NCBI RefSeq assembly: GCF_010586825.1
Contig: NZ_JAAAGB010000007.1
Coordinates: forward strand, 1 to 64,000
Source: Draconibacterium mangrovi
GTDB taxonomy: Bacteria > Bacteroidota > Bacteroidia > Bacteroidales > Prolixibacteraceae
Length of the DNA: 64,000 nt
Direction of reading: 5' to 3'
Positions 53,361-61,734 of this stretch are shown one piece after another. The position numbers were made by a program, and so were the translations under genes. The notes beneath the pieces were generated by a model, which saw only the letters and a list, made by a program, of their open reading frames with translations, made no database searches and was not told where the DNA came from. Position 1 is the stretch's first letter; each line of letters opens with the position of its first letter.

Positions 53361-56021
53361 TTAATCAAAAGCAGAAATGCTGAGTTTTACCTGAACACTT
53401 TCAAAATCACTTTCTCTAAAACCTGCAAATACGCCTACATTGCCTGCAAAAAACAGGTTGTTCAAACTGTAACCAACTTCCCAGTAATTATTGTATTCGG
53501 GCGTGGTAAGGTAATTTAAATGAAGGCTTTCGCTCCAGGTTCTTTTATTGAAAATTGAAAGGTATCTTAGAAGCAGGTATTCCGACCTGTACTCCGTCAT
53601 TACGTTTAAGTAACTTTTGTTAGTGCTTAAAGCATAGTCGTTTATCAGTTGAAAACGGTGCGTAAAAGGCCGCATCATTACCGGGATTTCAGCGGTGCTA
53701 AAATGTTTGTATTGCGAAAAATGCATTTGCTCATTCGAAAAATAGTGGCCGGCATTTATCTGCCAGTCAATACCTGAACTTGGCGAAATATTGGCCTGTT
53801 GATGAACAGTAAAATCAACCCGGCGAAATTCAGAATCGGAATCAATAAGATCAGGCACCCCCTGTTTGTAGGTCAGGTTGAATTCATAAAAATCATTTAC
53901 AAACAGAAAGGGTGATTCTTCGAGCCACGGTTTGCGTTGCGATTTGCGGAAATTTAAACCAAGGCCGTAACTAAAACTTTTTTGTTCGGCAAGAGCGGGA
54001 TTATCAGCCGTTAAGTTTCCGGGGATGTTTGGCTCAAAATCTTTATAATCCGAAAGCGGAAACGAAATGTTGTTTTCCAGCGGGTAAAAATGATCCATGT
54101 TGACAATGGCATAATACCTGAAATTCTTTTTAAAACGCTGAGAAAAACTCAGGTGCACAAATTCGCTCTCGTAAAACCGCGTATAGTTTTCGCCAAAAAA
54201 CCAAGAACTTAAAGAGTTTACCACCGGGCTAATTCCCAGGACACCACTTTTAAAATCGCTGCTTTGTTTTCCTGCGTACAGGCTTATCTGGTTTCCTTTT
54301 GCCAGAAAATTTACAAACTGCGCGTTCAGACTGCCAAATAAGGCTTCGCGGTTAAACGCATACCCCAGTTGAGGTGTAAGATAAATTCGTTTTGTGGAAT
54401 CCACCAAAAAGCGAATTCGAAATTCCTGGCGGTATTTATACCCGTCAACGGCGTTAAAATCAAAATTCACGGGCGAAAGCAGTCCATCGTAACTCACATG
54501 AATAGTCGAATCTTTCGATATATCATATGCTCCGGCCAATAGCCGGCTAAAAAAACGTTTGGTACTTTCATTATCCGAGACTGAATCGGTTGAAGCCGCT
54601 TTTTCCATCAGTTTTAACGAGTCGGCCATTTGGTAGCTTTCAATTTCGGCCTGCGTTAGGGGGATGCTCCTAACGGTATCCCAGGCGATAGCTGTTTGCA
54701 GCGAGTCTTTATTTTCCGAAATTTGGTAACTGCCGTAATCCGGCGCAACAATAGTTGAATCTTTGTATTGTTCTTTTAAAATTTTACGGTTCAGGCGGGC
54801 TACTTTTTTTACATCTGCATTGCTTAGTTCTTCTTTGGCATTCAGACTATTTAGTTCGCTAACCAGTTGTTCTTCTTTTTCCCCGGGTTCCCGCACATCT
54901 TGATCTGCAGTTGTTTGTGCAGCTATTTCAGTGCTTTCGTATTGAATGTTAGAATAGTTGTTTACGATGGAGTCGTACTTCACCGATGCACCATAATAAA
55001 AATTGCCCCGCAGTCCCAGCATGCCAAAATCGCCTGTAATATTGTGCGAAACCGGCAGCCAGTTTTCGTTGTCCAGATTTTCGAATTGTTGTTTTATGCG
55101 GTAGTTAAAAAACTCAAAGCTGGAACTAAAATCGAGGTTGTAAATGCACCAAAGCCGGTCTACAATATAAATAAAACCTTCAACCAGTTCATCGCTTTTT
55201 CGTTTGGGGGTAACGCGTATTTTAAACACATCATAATCGCCAGACGTGATAAATCCTTCGTAAACAAAATTATAATGTTTTAGCGCCAGTACCGAAAGCG
55301 GAGAAACCACTTCGTTGGGACGCTCATCGTAAAAACTGGCTGTCATCAGGCCCATTACCGGCGGCTCGTCAAAACCTGTAATCGAACTTTTTTTACTTAT
55401 CACCTGCTGGTTATACTGGTTGGGATAATCGTAGGTAATCCGGTTTTGCGACTCCATAACATAGGTTACATTCTCCTTAAAGTAATCCTTGAATTTCCGG
55501 CCGTCTTCCACTTCCTGCTTTTTAATCAGGTTCGGAATATTGCTAAAGGCAAAATTTGCTTTGATGTAAAGATCTGCACCATAATGTTTTATATTCTGGC
55601 GGTAATAAGGTGCTTTGGCAATGGCTTTCCGCATAATAAAATAGGCAGGGTCTTCATCTCCGGGAAACACTTTTATCTCGGCGAGCTCAAAATTCTGAGT
55701 TTGCAAGGTAATTGGGAGAAACAAACTATCTGTTTGCAGACTAATTGTTTTCTCCAGCTTTTCGTAGCCCATTGATCGCACAGTAAGGTGAAAAGTGCCG
55801 GTTGGTAAATTAAAACTAAAATCTCCGTTGGTGTTTGATGTGGTGCCTTGCCGCGATTCGGAAATATAAATAGTTGCATAGGGCACAGGTTGTTTTTGTT
55901 CATCCAGAATTCGTCCGGAGAGCACCTGACTGTTGGCAAAAAAGTGGGTGAAAATTACTAATAAGGTTAAACAAAGCGACAGTTTTCTGCCGGTTAATAG
56001 ATTGAATTTTTGGGTATACAT
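53361..56021 (-). CDS. DUF5686 outer-membrane protein with carboxypeptidase-regulatory domain
   Basis: An 886-residue exported protein. A signal (LSLCLTLLVIFTHFFANSQ) precedes a CarboxypepD-regulatory-like domain (about 33-115, LSGRILDEQKQPVPYATIYI and GDFSFNLPTG) and the DUF5686 region with an HYGADLYIKANF segment and a C-terminal half made of alternating strands ending VQVKLSISAFD, as in a beta-barrel. Such proteins are common in Bacteroidota next to TonB-dependent systems, but the function is unknown. Residues about 370-480 are a charged, low-complexity insert. Confidence 0.88.
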   Translation of the reverse strand: MYTQKFNLLTGRKLSLCLTLLVIFTHFFANSQVLSGRILDEQKQPVPYATIYISESRQGTTSNTNGDFSFNLPTGTFHLTVRSMGYEKLEKTISLQTDSLFLPITLQTQNFELAEIKVFPGDEDPAYFIMRKAIAKAPYYRQNIKHYGADLYIKANFAFSNIPNLIKKQEVEDGRKFKDYFKENVTYVMESQNRITYDYPNQYNQQVISKKSSITGFDEPPVMGLMTASFYDERPNEVVSPLSVLALKHYNFVYEGFITSGDYDVFKIRVTPKRKSDELVEGFIYIVDRLWCIYNLDFSSSFEFFNYRIKQQFENLDNENWLPVSHNITGDFGMLGLRGNFYYGASVKYDSIVNNYSNIQYESTEIAAQTTADQDVREPGEKEEQLVSELNSLNAKEELSNADVKKVARLNRKILKEQYKDSTIVAPDYGSYQISENKDSLQTAIAWDTVRSIPLTQAEIESYQMADSLKLMEKAASTDSVSDNESTKRFFSRLLAGAYDISKDSTIHVSYDGLLSPVNFDFNAVDGYKYRQEFRIRFLVDSTKRIYLTPQLGYAFNREALFGSLNAQFVNFLAKGNQISLYAGKQSSDFKSGVLGISPVVNSLSSWFFGENYTRFYESEFVHLSFSQRFKKNFRYYAIVNMDHFYPLENNISFPLSDYKDFEPNIPGNLTADNPALAEQKSFSYGLGLNFRKSQRKPWLEESPFLFVNDFYEFNLTYKQGVPDLIDSDSEFRRVDFTVHQQANISPSSGIDWQINAGHYFSNEQMHFSQYKHFSTAEIPVMMRPFTHRFQLINDYALSTNKSYLNVMTEYRSEYLLLRYLSIFNKRTWSESLHLNYLTTPEYNNYWEVGYSLNNLFFAGNVGVFAGFRESDFESVQVKLSISAFD

Positions 56022-56099
56022 GGTTTAATTCTGTTTTCATGTGCAAGAAAATGAAAAAAACGATAGCGTAGAAATATTTATTGTTAAAAAGTATTATTG

Positions 56100-56654
56100 C
56101 TATAATCCCAAATCATCACTGATCGAGCGCATTGCATTAACTGCCAGATCGGCAAACTCAGGTAACGGAATACCAATTTTCTCACACTCCAGAATGTTCT
56201 CGCGTTTTACCGATGCTGCAAAGGCTTTTTGTTTCATTCGTTTGGTTACCGATTTTGTTTTTACGCTGTTTAGTTTTTTATCCGGATAAACCAAAGTTGT
56301 AGCTGTAATTAAACCGGTAATTGTTTCGCCGGCTGCCAGTGCATGCTGAAATTCGGTGCAGCGGTCTTTCCCGGTTGCCACCTCGTTGTGCATAACAATG
56401 GCGTCGAGCATTTCATCGGTAACTTTTCCTTTTAACAGCTTTTCTGCGTAGGGGCCATGTGTATGCGGATCGGCGTTTGTAATTTCCACGTCAATATCAT
56501 GCAACAAGCCTGCGATGCCCCATTCATCTTCATTTCTTTCCAGGTGCTTCGCTATTGCACGCATTACTACTTCCGATGCCAGGCTGTGTTTTAGCATGTT
56601 TTCTGCCTGCACATACGATTTTAGCATTTCAAGCGCTTCGTCTCTCGTAATCAT
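56100..56654 (-). CDS. HD domain phosphohydrolase-like protein
   Basis: A 184-residue HDIG-type protein: His23 (LKHSLASEV), His52-Asp53 (GLLHDID), HTHGPYAE and HNEVATG supply the metal ligands. Relatives are predicted phosphohydrolases for nucleotides; the substrate is unknown. The gene stands alone, 80 bp from DUF5686 on the same strand. Confidence 0.88.
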   Translation of the reverse strand: MITRDEALEMLKSYVQAENMLKHSLASEVVMRAIAKHLERNEDEWGIAGLLHDIDVEITNADPHTHGPYAEKLLKGKVTDEMLDAIVMHNEVATGKDRCTEFQHALAAGETITGLITATTLVYPDKKLNSVKTKSVTKRMKQKAFAASVKRENILECEKIGIPLPEFADLAVNAMRSISDDLGL

Positions 56655-56810
56655 ATTCAGAATAATAATGTTCGCCGCATTAAAAATAGTGATAAATTCG
56701 CCGTTGCAATATATTTAAGCCGGCTTATGCATTCGTAGGTTGTATTGAGAGCAAAAATGCCATAAAACAAGTACTTGTAAATTAAGTGCTTTGTTTTGAA
56801 GCCGTTTTTG

Positions 56811-56840
56811 TTTGTAATAAAATTTCGTGGTGTATATTCG
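56811..56840 (+). promoter_or_regulatory. Promoter of the CYTH gene
   Basis: TTTG (56811-56814), 18 bases, TATATTCG (56833-56840). It lies downstream of the in-frame ATG at 56786 and so supports the start at 56867. Confidence 0.5.
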
Positions 56841-56866
56841 GGGTTAAAACAACTAAACTTAATATC

Positions 56867-57325
56867 ATGATTGAAATTGAGCGGAAATTTCTTGTTGATA
56901 CTAATTTATGGTGCCCAAAGGATTCGGGAAATCCAATTGTTCAGGGCTACCTGTCAACCGATAAGGAACGGGTGGTGCGGGTACGCATAAAAGGAGATAA
57001 AGCTTGGTTGACGATTAAAGGCAAAACACAAGGAATTTCACGTATTGAAATGGAATATGAAGTTCCGGTAAAAGAAGCGGAAATTTTAATGCAATTGTGC
57101 CATGATTATCCTGTTCGGAAGAAGCGCTTCGTGGAGGAGATACATGGAATGACATGGGAAATTGATGTATTTGAAGATATGAATGCGGGTCTTGTTTTGG
57201 CAGAGGTTGAACTGAGTAATGAGAATGAAGAAATTGAGCTGCCAAACTGGGTAACTCATGAGGTGAGTACCGATCATCGGTATTTTAATGCCTGGTTGTC
57301 GGAGCATCCTTATTCAACATGGTAA
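56867..57325 (+). CDS. CYTH domain protein (triphosphatase-like)
   Basis: A 152-residue CYTH protein with the defining ExExK at residues 3-7 (EIERK) and basic/acidic tunnel residues in VRVRIKGDKAWLTIKG, EMEYEVP and WEIDVFEDMNAGLVLAEVEL. Bacterial members hydrolyse inorganic triphosphate or nucleoside triphosphates. The shorter start at 56867 places EIERK at the N-terminus as usual. Confidence 0.92.
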   Translation: MIEIERKFLVDTNLWCPKDSGNPIVQGYLSTDKERVVRVRIKGDKAWLTIKGKTQGISRIEMEYEVPVKEAEILMQLCHDYPVRKKRFVEEIHGMTWEIDVFEDMNAGLVLAEVELSNENEEIELPNWVTHEVSTDHRYFNAWLSEHPYSTW

Positions 57326-57450
57326 AATACTAAGGTTTTGATGTTGAGTAAATTAAAAGAAAGGTGTTAATTGTTTAGGTATTTATAATAAAGGACAACA
57401 TAACAATGGTATTATTTTTGCGTTTAATCCGAAAGCTAAAAACAGTGTAT

Positions 57451-59439
57451 ATGTTCTCAGGGAAAGGGAAAGTTTTTTTATTTATTCTATTATTTACCGG
57501 CTTCTCAAAACTTTTATTCGCGCAAAACTCTGTAACTGAAGAGGAACTTTTGCACAAAAATATTGAGGTTTTAAGAAGCTATTTTATTGAAAATAATAAC
57601 TGGCACGTTGTTAAGAAAGAAGTGGGTAGCGATGTTGATGCTCTTCTGCATTTTATCGAAGATGAATCCCTTGACGAGGTTATTAAAAACCTGAACGACA
57701 CGCTGCGCGTTAACGGGAATTACGTTATGCGTTTGCCCGAAAATGTTGAGGACAGTCTTAATGTTCCTGGGTTTGTACCGTATGCCAATCAGCAAAAGGA
57801 GGTTCAGAATATTGAATCGAAATACAGGGAAAGTGTAAAGCCTGAAGATATAACCGTGCCACCAGCAATAATTCGCGAAGCTGAAAACGAAGTACGGCAG
57901 GTGCCAAAAGGTGAGGGGATGAGACTTTTTGCCGATTCGGTATATACCTTTCCTGACGATCTTTATATCCCGGAAGTGATTCCTGACTCGATTTTAAATT
58001 CGCCCGACATGTTTAATGAGCTTATCCGTCGCGACAGTCTTCGGAGGGATTACATCGAAGAAAAACGAGTATTTTATAACGACTCGGTTAAAGCCGACTA
58101 CATAAGCAGAATAGTTAGTGTTTACCGTGCCGAGAAATACAATGAAAACCTGCAGTACCGCATAAAACGCTATAAAGACGAGGTAAAACTGAATAACTAC
58201 TACGTTTTAAAATCTTACAACGACGAAGTAGTGGCCCAGGTAAACGATTCAATAAAAGCGGTTTTGAACGTGTTGATGAATTATGCCGACCGTATTGATA
58301 CCACACGCTTGTCGTTAATTAACTTATATGGCGAAAAAGAGGATATTTTATTGCAGAACGGTGCCGAACGTTATTCGCGCATCTGGTTAAAAAACGAGCA
58401 GAATGATTCGCTGGCCGTTATGGTAAAAAATACCGACAAACGTACAGTGCAAATGTTGATCGACGATGGCGTTACTTTTTCGCGCTTTAAAGAAAAGCAA
58501 ACCAAAGATTTTGATTTCGAAAGCCTGAAACCCAATAACAATAAATTTAAAAGTGTAGGGAAAAGTTACGAGCTTGAAACCCCCTGGAATATTGGTGGCG
58601 ATGGAAGTATAGGACTTACCCAAACTTATCTTGACAATTGGAAAAAAGGGGGTAAAAGCTCACTGGCTACGTTAATGGTGTTAAAGGGTTTTGCGAATTA
58701 TTCGCGCAAAGACGGCAAAGTAAAATGGGAAAACTCGGCAGAATTCAGGAACGGTTGGATCAGGCCAGGTGGCGATGAATCGGAGTTGCAAAAGAATGAT
58801 GATAAGTTTGAACTCACATCGCGTTACGGATTAAGTGCCTTTAAAAAATGGTACTATAGTGCCGAGCTTAACTTTAACACTCAAATGTTTAGAGGGTACA
58901 AATATCCGAAAGCAGATAATCCGGAAGTGCTTTCCGCATTTCTATCGCCATCGACCACCTATTTGAAAATTGGTTTAGACTACAAACCCAATAAAAAATT
59001 GTCGCTGTTTTTGTCGCCGTTAACCATGAAAAATGTTTATGTACGCGACACGGCATTGGTTGATCAAACAAACTTTAGTATCGACGAGGGACGAAAAGCT
59101 TTTTGGGAGCCCGGTTTAAATGCCGATCTGAGCTACAAAACAAAAATAACCGACGACATTTCGTATGAAACAAAATACAAGATGTTCATCAACTATAAAG
59201 ATCCCTTTCAGAAATTCGACTTGAACTGGGAAAACAACTTTAAAATGCAGTTAAACTCGTACATCGATATGCGTTTAATGTTCCACTTTATTTACGACGA
59301 CGACGTTAAGTTCCCTATTTACGATGCAGACGGCAACAAAACTGGTGAGGAAGCGAAACTGCAGATAAAAGAGTTTTTTACCATCGGGTTCACATATAAA
59401 ATCAACAAGAAAGTGATGCGCACGCACCGAATTCGCTAA
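57451..59439 (+). CDS. DUF3078 domain-containing exported protein
   Basis: A 662-residue protein with signal peptide (VFLFILLFTGFSKLLFAQ). The C-terminal 290 residues are the DUF3078 domain (GSIGLTQTYLDNWKKGGKSSLATL, YKPNKKLSLFLSPLTMKNVYV, EFFTIGFTYKINKK), probably an outer-membrane barrel. The 330-residue N-terminal part is charged and unassigned. A TATTTTTG box at 57413-57420 lies after the upstream ATG (57406), favouring the start at 57451. Confidence 0.88.
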   Translation: MFSGKGKVFLFILLFTGFSKLLFAQNSVTEEELLHKNIEVLRSYFIENNNWHVVKKEVGSDVDALLHFIEDESLDEVIKNLNDTLRVNGNYVMRLPENVEDSLNVPGFVPYANQQKEVQNIESKYRESVKPEDITVPPAIIREAENEVRQVPKGEGMRLFADSVYTFPDDLYIPEVIPDSILNSPDMFNELIRRDSLRRDYIEEKRVFYNDSVKADYISRIVSVYRAEKYNENLQYRIKRYKDEVKLNNYYVLKSYNDEVVAQVNDSIKAVLNVLMNYADRIDTTRLSLINLYGEKEDILLQNGAERYSRIWLKNEQNDSLAVMVKNTDKRTVQMLIDDGVTFSRFKEKQTKDFDFESLKPNNNKFKSVGKSYELETPWNIGGDGSIGLTQTYLDNWKKGGKSSLATLMVLKGFANYSRKDGKVKWENSAEFRNGWIRPGGDESELQKNDDKFELTSRYGLSAFKKWYYSAELNFNTQMFRGYKYPKADNPEVLSAFLSPSTTYLKIGLDYKPNKKLSLFLSPLTMKNVYVRDTALVDQTNFSIDEGRKAFWEPGLNADLSYKTKITDDISYETKYKMFINYKDPFQKFDLNWENNFKMQLNSYIDMRLMFHFIYDDDVKFPIYDADGNKTGEEAKLQIKEFFTIGFTYKINKKVMRTHRIR

Positions 59440-59520
59440 GGATTGCTTATTGAGATTTTTTGTTCATACAATAAATCATTTAAGAAAAGAAAAAGTTACT
59501 TTTGATAAAAAGACAAGCTC

Positions 59521-59898
59521 ATGAAAGATTTAAAACGCTACTATACATTAAACGCCGACCCGAAAGACGTTTACAATGCCTTAACCAACGAAAATATGCT
59601 CGAAATATGGACAGGTGAAACCGCAGTTATGCCACTGGAGCCAAACACCGAATTTTCGTTGTGGGGTGGAAGTATTTCGGGTGTTAATGTGGAATTTGAG
59701 CAAGATAAAAAGATTGTTCAAAAGTGGTTTTTTGGTGAAGAGGAAGAAGATTCGCTGGTGACAATAAAATTACATCCGCACAAAAAAGGAACAAGCATTG
59801 AGTTACGTCACACCAATATTCCCGACGATGCTTTTGACAACATCTCAGAAGGCTGGGATGAAGATTATTTTGGAGCACTTAACGAACTGTTTATATAG
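59521..59898 (+). CDS. SRPBCC / START-like domain protein
   Basis: A 125-residue cytosolic protein of the AHA1-like SRPBCC fold: RYYTLNADPKDVYNALTN, the WGGSISGVNVEFE strand pair, VQKWFFGEEEEDSLVTIKL and EGWDEDYFGALNELF. Such proteins bind small hydrophobic ligands. Preceded by TACTTTTG at 59497-59504. It stands alone. Confidence 0.85.
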   Translation: MKDLKRYYTLNADPKDVYNALTNENMLEIWTGETAVMPLEPNTEFSLWGGSISGVNVEFEQDKKIVQKWFFGEEEEDSLVTIKLHPHKKGTSIELRHTNIPDDAFDNISEGWDEDYFGALNELFI

Positions 59899-59935
59899 TC
59901 AGAAAGCAGCTACCTATTCACCTGGTGCGTTCGTT

Positions 59936-60403
59936 TTACTTCAGTTCCTCCTGCAAAAGGTCTCTTACTTCAAGGAAGTTACGTTCAAGTTTTAGCATAT
60001 TTTCAATAAAGAAATTGTAGATATCGGGCCATTGGTTCTGACGGTGAAAATCAACACCTTCCATTCGAGTGAAGATCCGGCACACTTCGGCGCCGCTGTC
60101 TTCGCGCTCATGGAAAAATTCCCACTGCAAACCATTTTCAAAACCGTCTTCAATCACCGGCTTGTATCTTTCCAGAAATTCGTAGGCTTTCAATCTTTTG
60201 TTTTCACTTTTGTTGCCCAGTTCGAGAATTACCATCGCATCTTCGCGGCTAACATCAAAACGTAGCGCCACACCTTTGATTTTTGTTTTATGAAGCACCC
60301 ATTTCCGTTTCCTGTATTTTAAATCAGGATGTACACTACAGCGTTTGTCAAACTGTTGCCAGAAATCAATTTTCAATTGTCGCAATTCCTCTTTTGAATA
60401 CAT
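59936..60403 (-). CDS. DUF4268 domain-containing protein
   Basis: A 155-residue cytosolic protein with the DUF4268 segments YSKEELRQLKIDFWQQF, KGVALRFDVSREDAMVILEL and DFHRQNQWPDIYNFFIENM. The function is unknown. It stands alone between a convergent SRPBCC gene and a divergent LytM-like gene. Confidence 0.88.
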   Translation of the reverse strand: MYSKEELRQLKIDFWQQFDKRCSVHPDLKYRKRKWVLHKTKIKGVALRFDVSREDAMVILELGNKSENKRLKAYEFLERYKPVIEDGFENGLQWEFFHEREDSGAEVCRIFTRMEGVDFHRQNQWPDIYNFFIENMLKLERNFLEVRDLLQEELK

Positions 60404-60461
60404 GCGCCAAAGGTAAACTAAATTTAATTTTTACATTTAACATTCGTAAAACACGCTATAT

Positions 60462-61340
60462 ATGATTCACAAAATTCTTCTATTATTAAAGTTGTTATTG
60501 ATTGCCGGTTTTTCAATGGCTCAGTATGTTGAAGTACAGGCAAATTACAATTCGGTTGGCGATTGTATTTTTACGGCGTCCAACAATGCAAAAGTGCCTA
60601 TGTTTCTGCATATTAACTTTGCCGACCTGGAGAACACTACGTTTAACGAACCGTTGCCCTATATAAAGAAAGTTGAGCCGGGTTTTAACAGCCTTTTTAC
60701 ACTACAACGCGATTTGGATGCCGATATCCCCCGGTTTAATTATGATATTGAAACTTTCCGATCGAATCCTACAGTTGATGTAGATCTTGATTTTCCTTAT
60801 TTAATTCCGTTAAAACAAGGTAAAAGCGTATTGGTTTTCGATGTAAAAAGTATTGATGGTTTTTGGGGAAATGAAACACCTGATTCGTGGTTTGCCACAG
60901 GTATTAAAGCCGCACCGGGGGACGCTGTTTTTGCAAGCAGAAACGGTATTGTTGCCGAAGTTGTTGGAGATTCAAGAACCGGAGATTCGCACTTTTGGTA
61001 TCATACCTGGACAAAAAGTATCACGTTGTTACAGCCCGACGGAACTTTAATATGTTATCATGGCGTTCAGTACAATCCCGAACAACTTGTAGTAGGACAA
61101 AAAATATATGCCGGGCAAAAAATAGGGGAGTTAGCGAATAAAAACGGAGAGTTGGTTGTGCTCATTTTTCACGATTCATTATTTACCAAAACGTTATCGT
61201 TTGTTATTCCTCAGTTTGTGATAACCAATAATGGCGATGCGGAAATCCTGAATGCTCTAAAACCTTATATCGTATTTCATCCTGATGCGATTAGAGGATT
61301 GGAGATGACAAACCGGGAAAAAAGAAAGAATCTGAATTAA
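60462..61340 (+). CDS. Exported protein with degenerate LytM/M23-like domain
   Basis: A 292-residue exported protein (LLIAGFSMAQ cleavage region). The C-terminal half follows the M23 pattern (DAVFASRNGIVAEVVGD, TLICYHGVQYNPEQLVVGQKIYAGQKIGEL), but the zinc-binding HxxxD is replaced by FATGIK (residues 144-149) and the final HxH by VLIFHD, so it cannot hold zinc in the normal way. It is probably a non-enzymatic envelope protein. The N-terminal 110 residues are unassigned. Confidence 0.65.
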   Translation: MIHKILLLLKLLLIAGFSMAQYVEVQANYNSVGDCIFTASNNAKVPMFLHINFADLENTTFNEPLPYIKKVEPGFNSLFTLQRDLDADIPRFNYDIETFRSNPTVDVDLDFPYLIPLKQGKSVLVFDVKSIDGFWGNETPDSWFATGIKAAPGDAVFASRNGIVAEVVGDSRTGDSHFWYHTWTKSITLLQPDGTLICYHGVQYNPEQLVVGQKIYAGQKIGELANKNGELVVLIFHDSLFTKTLSFVIPQFVITNNGDAEILNALKPYIVFHPDAIRGLEMTNREKRKNLN

Positions 61341-61734
61341 CTGCAAGTTTTTTATTCGTACCAAATAAATCTGAAAAAAATAGAGACGATTTGAACCTAC
61401 GCTTAACATTAGCTGTTAAAATGCTTTATGGTTTATATAAATGTTAAAAAATGTTAATTAATATTTATTTGAAAAGCGTTTACAACTTAAATATATGACA
61501 AAAGTCACTTTGAGATATTTCTCATTCTGTATATTTGTCAAGAGTATAAAATGATAACACTTCGAATTAGAACTAGTTAAGTTAAGTCATTAGCCTTAAA
61601 CAGCATATTAAAAGCAAATTTTACATGAATTATTGTGGGGTGTAAATATTTGTTAATTGATGTTTTTTTTATCTAATTTGTCGGTGAGTATTAAAAGTGA
61701 GTGAGTTATTTACTAATATTTAAATTTTTATTCT
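61341..61734 (+). promoter_or_regulatory. susC upstream region with promoter and long leader
   Basis: No gene is present. TTTG (61509-61512), 17 bases, TATATTTG (61530-61537) predicts transcription from about 61544 and a leader of about 190 bases, very AT-rich. Upstream of the promoter, the sequence 61440-61500 is strongly AT-rich. Confidence 0.45.

Noticed and set aside
56716-56727. Palindrome TAAGCCGGCTTA
   Set aside because: Possible operator, but isolated, with no promoter overlap.
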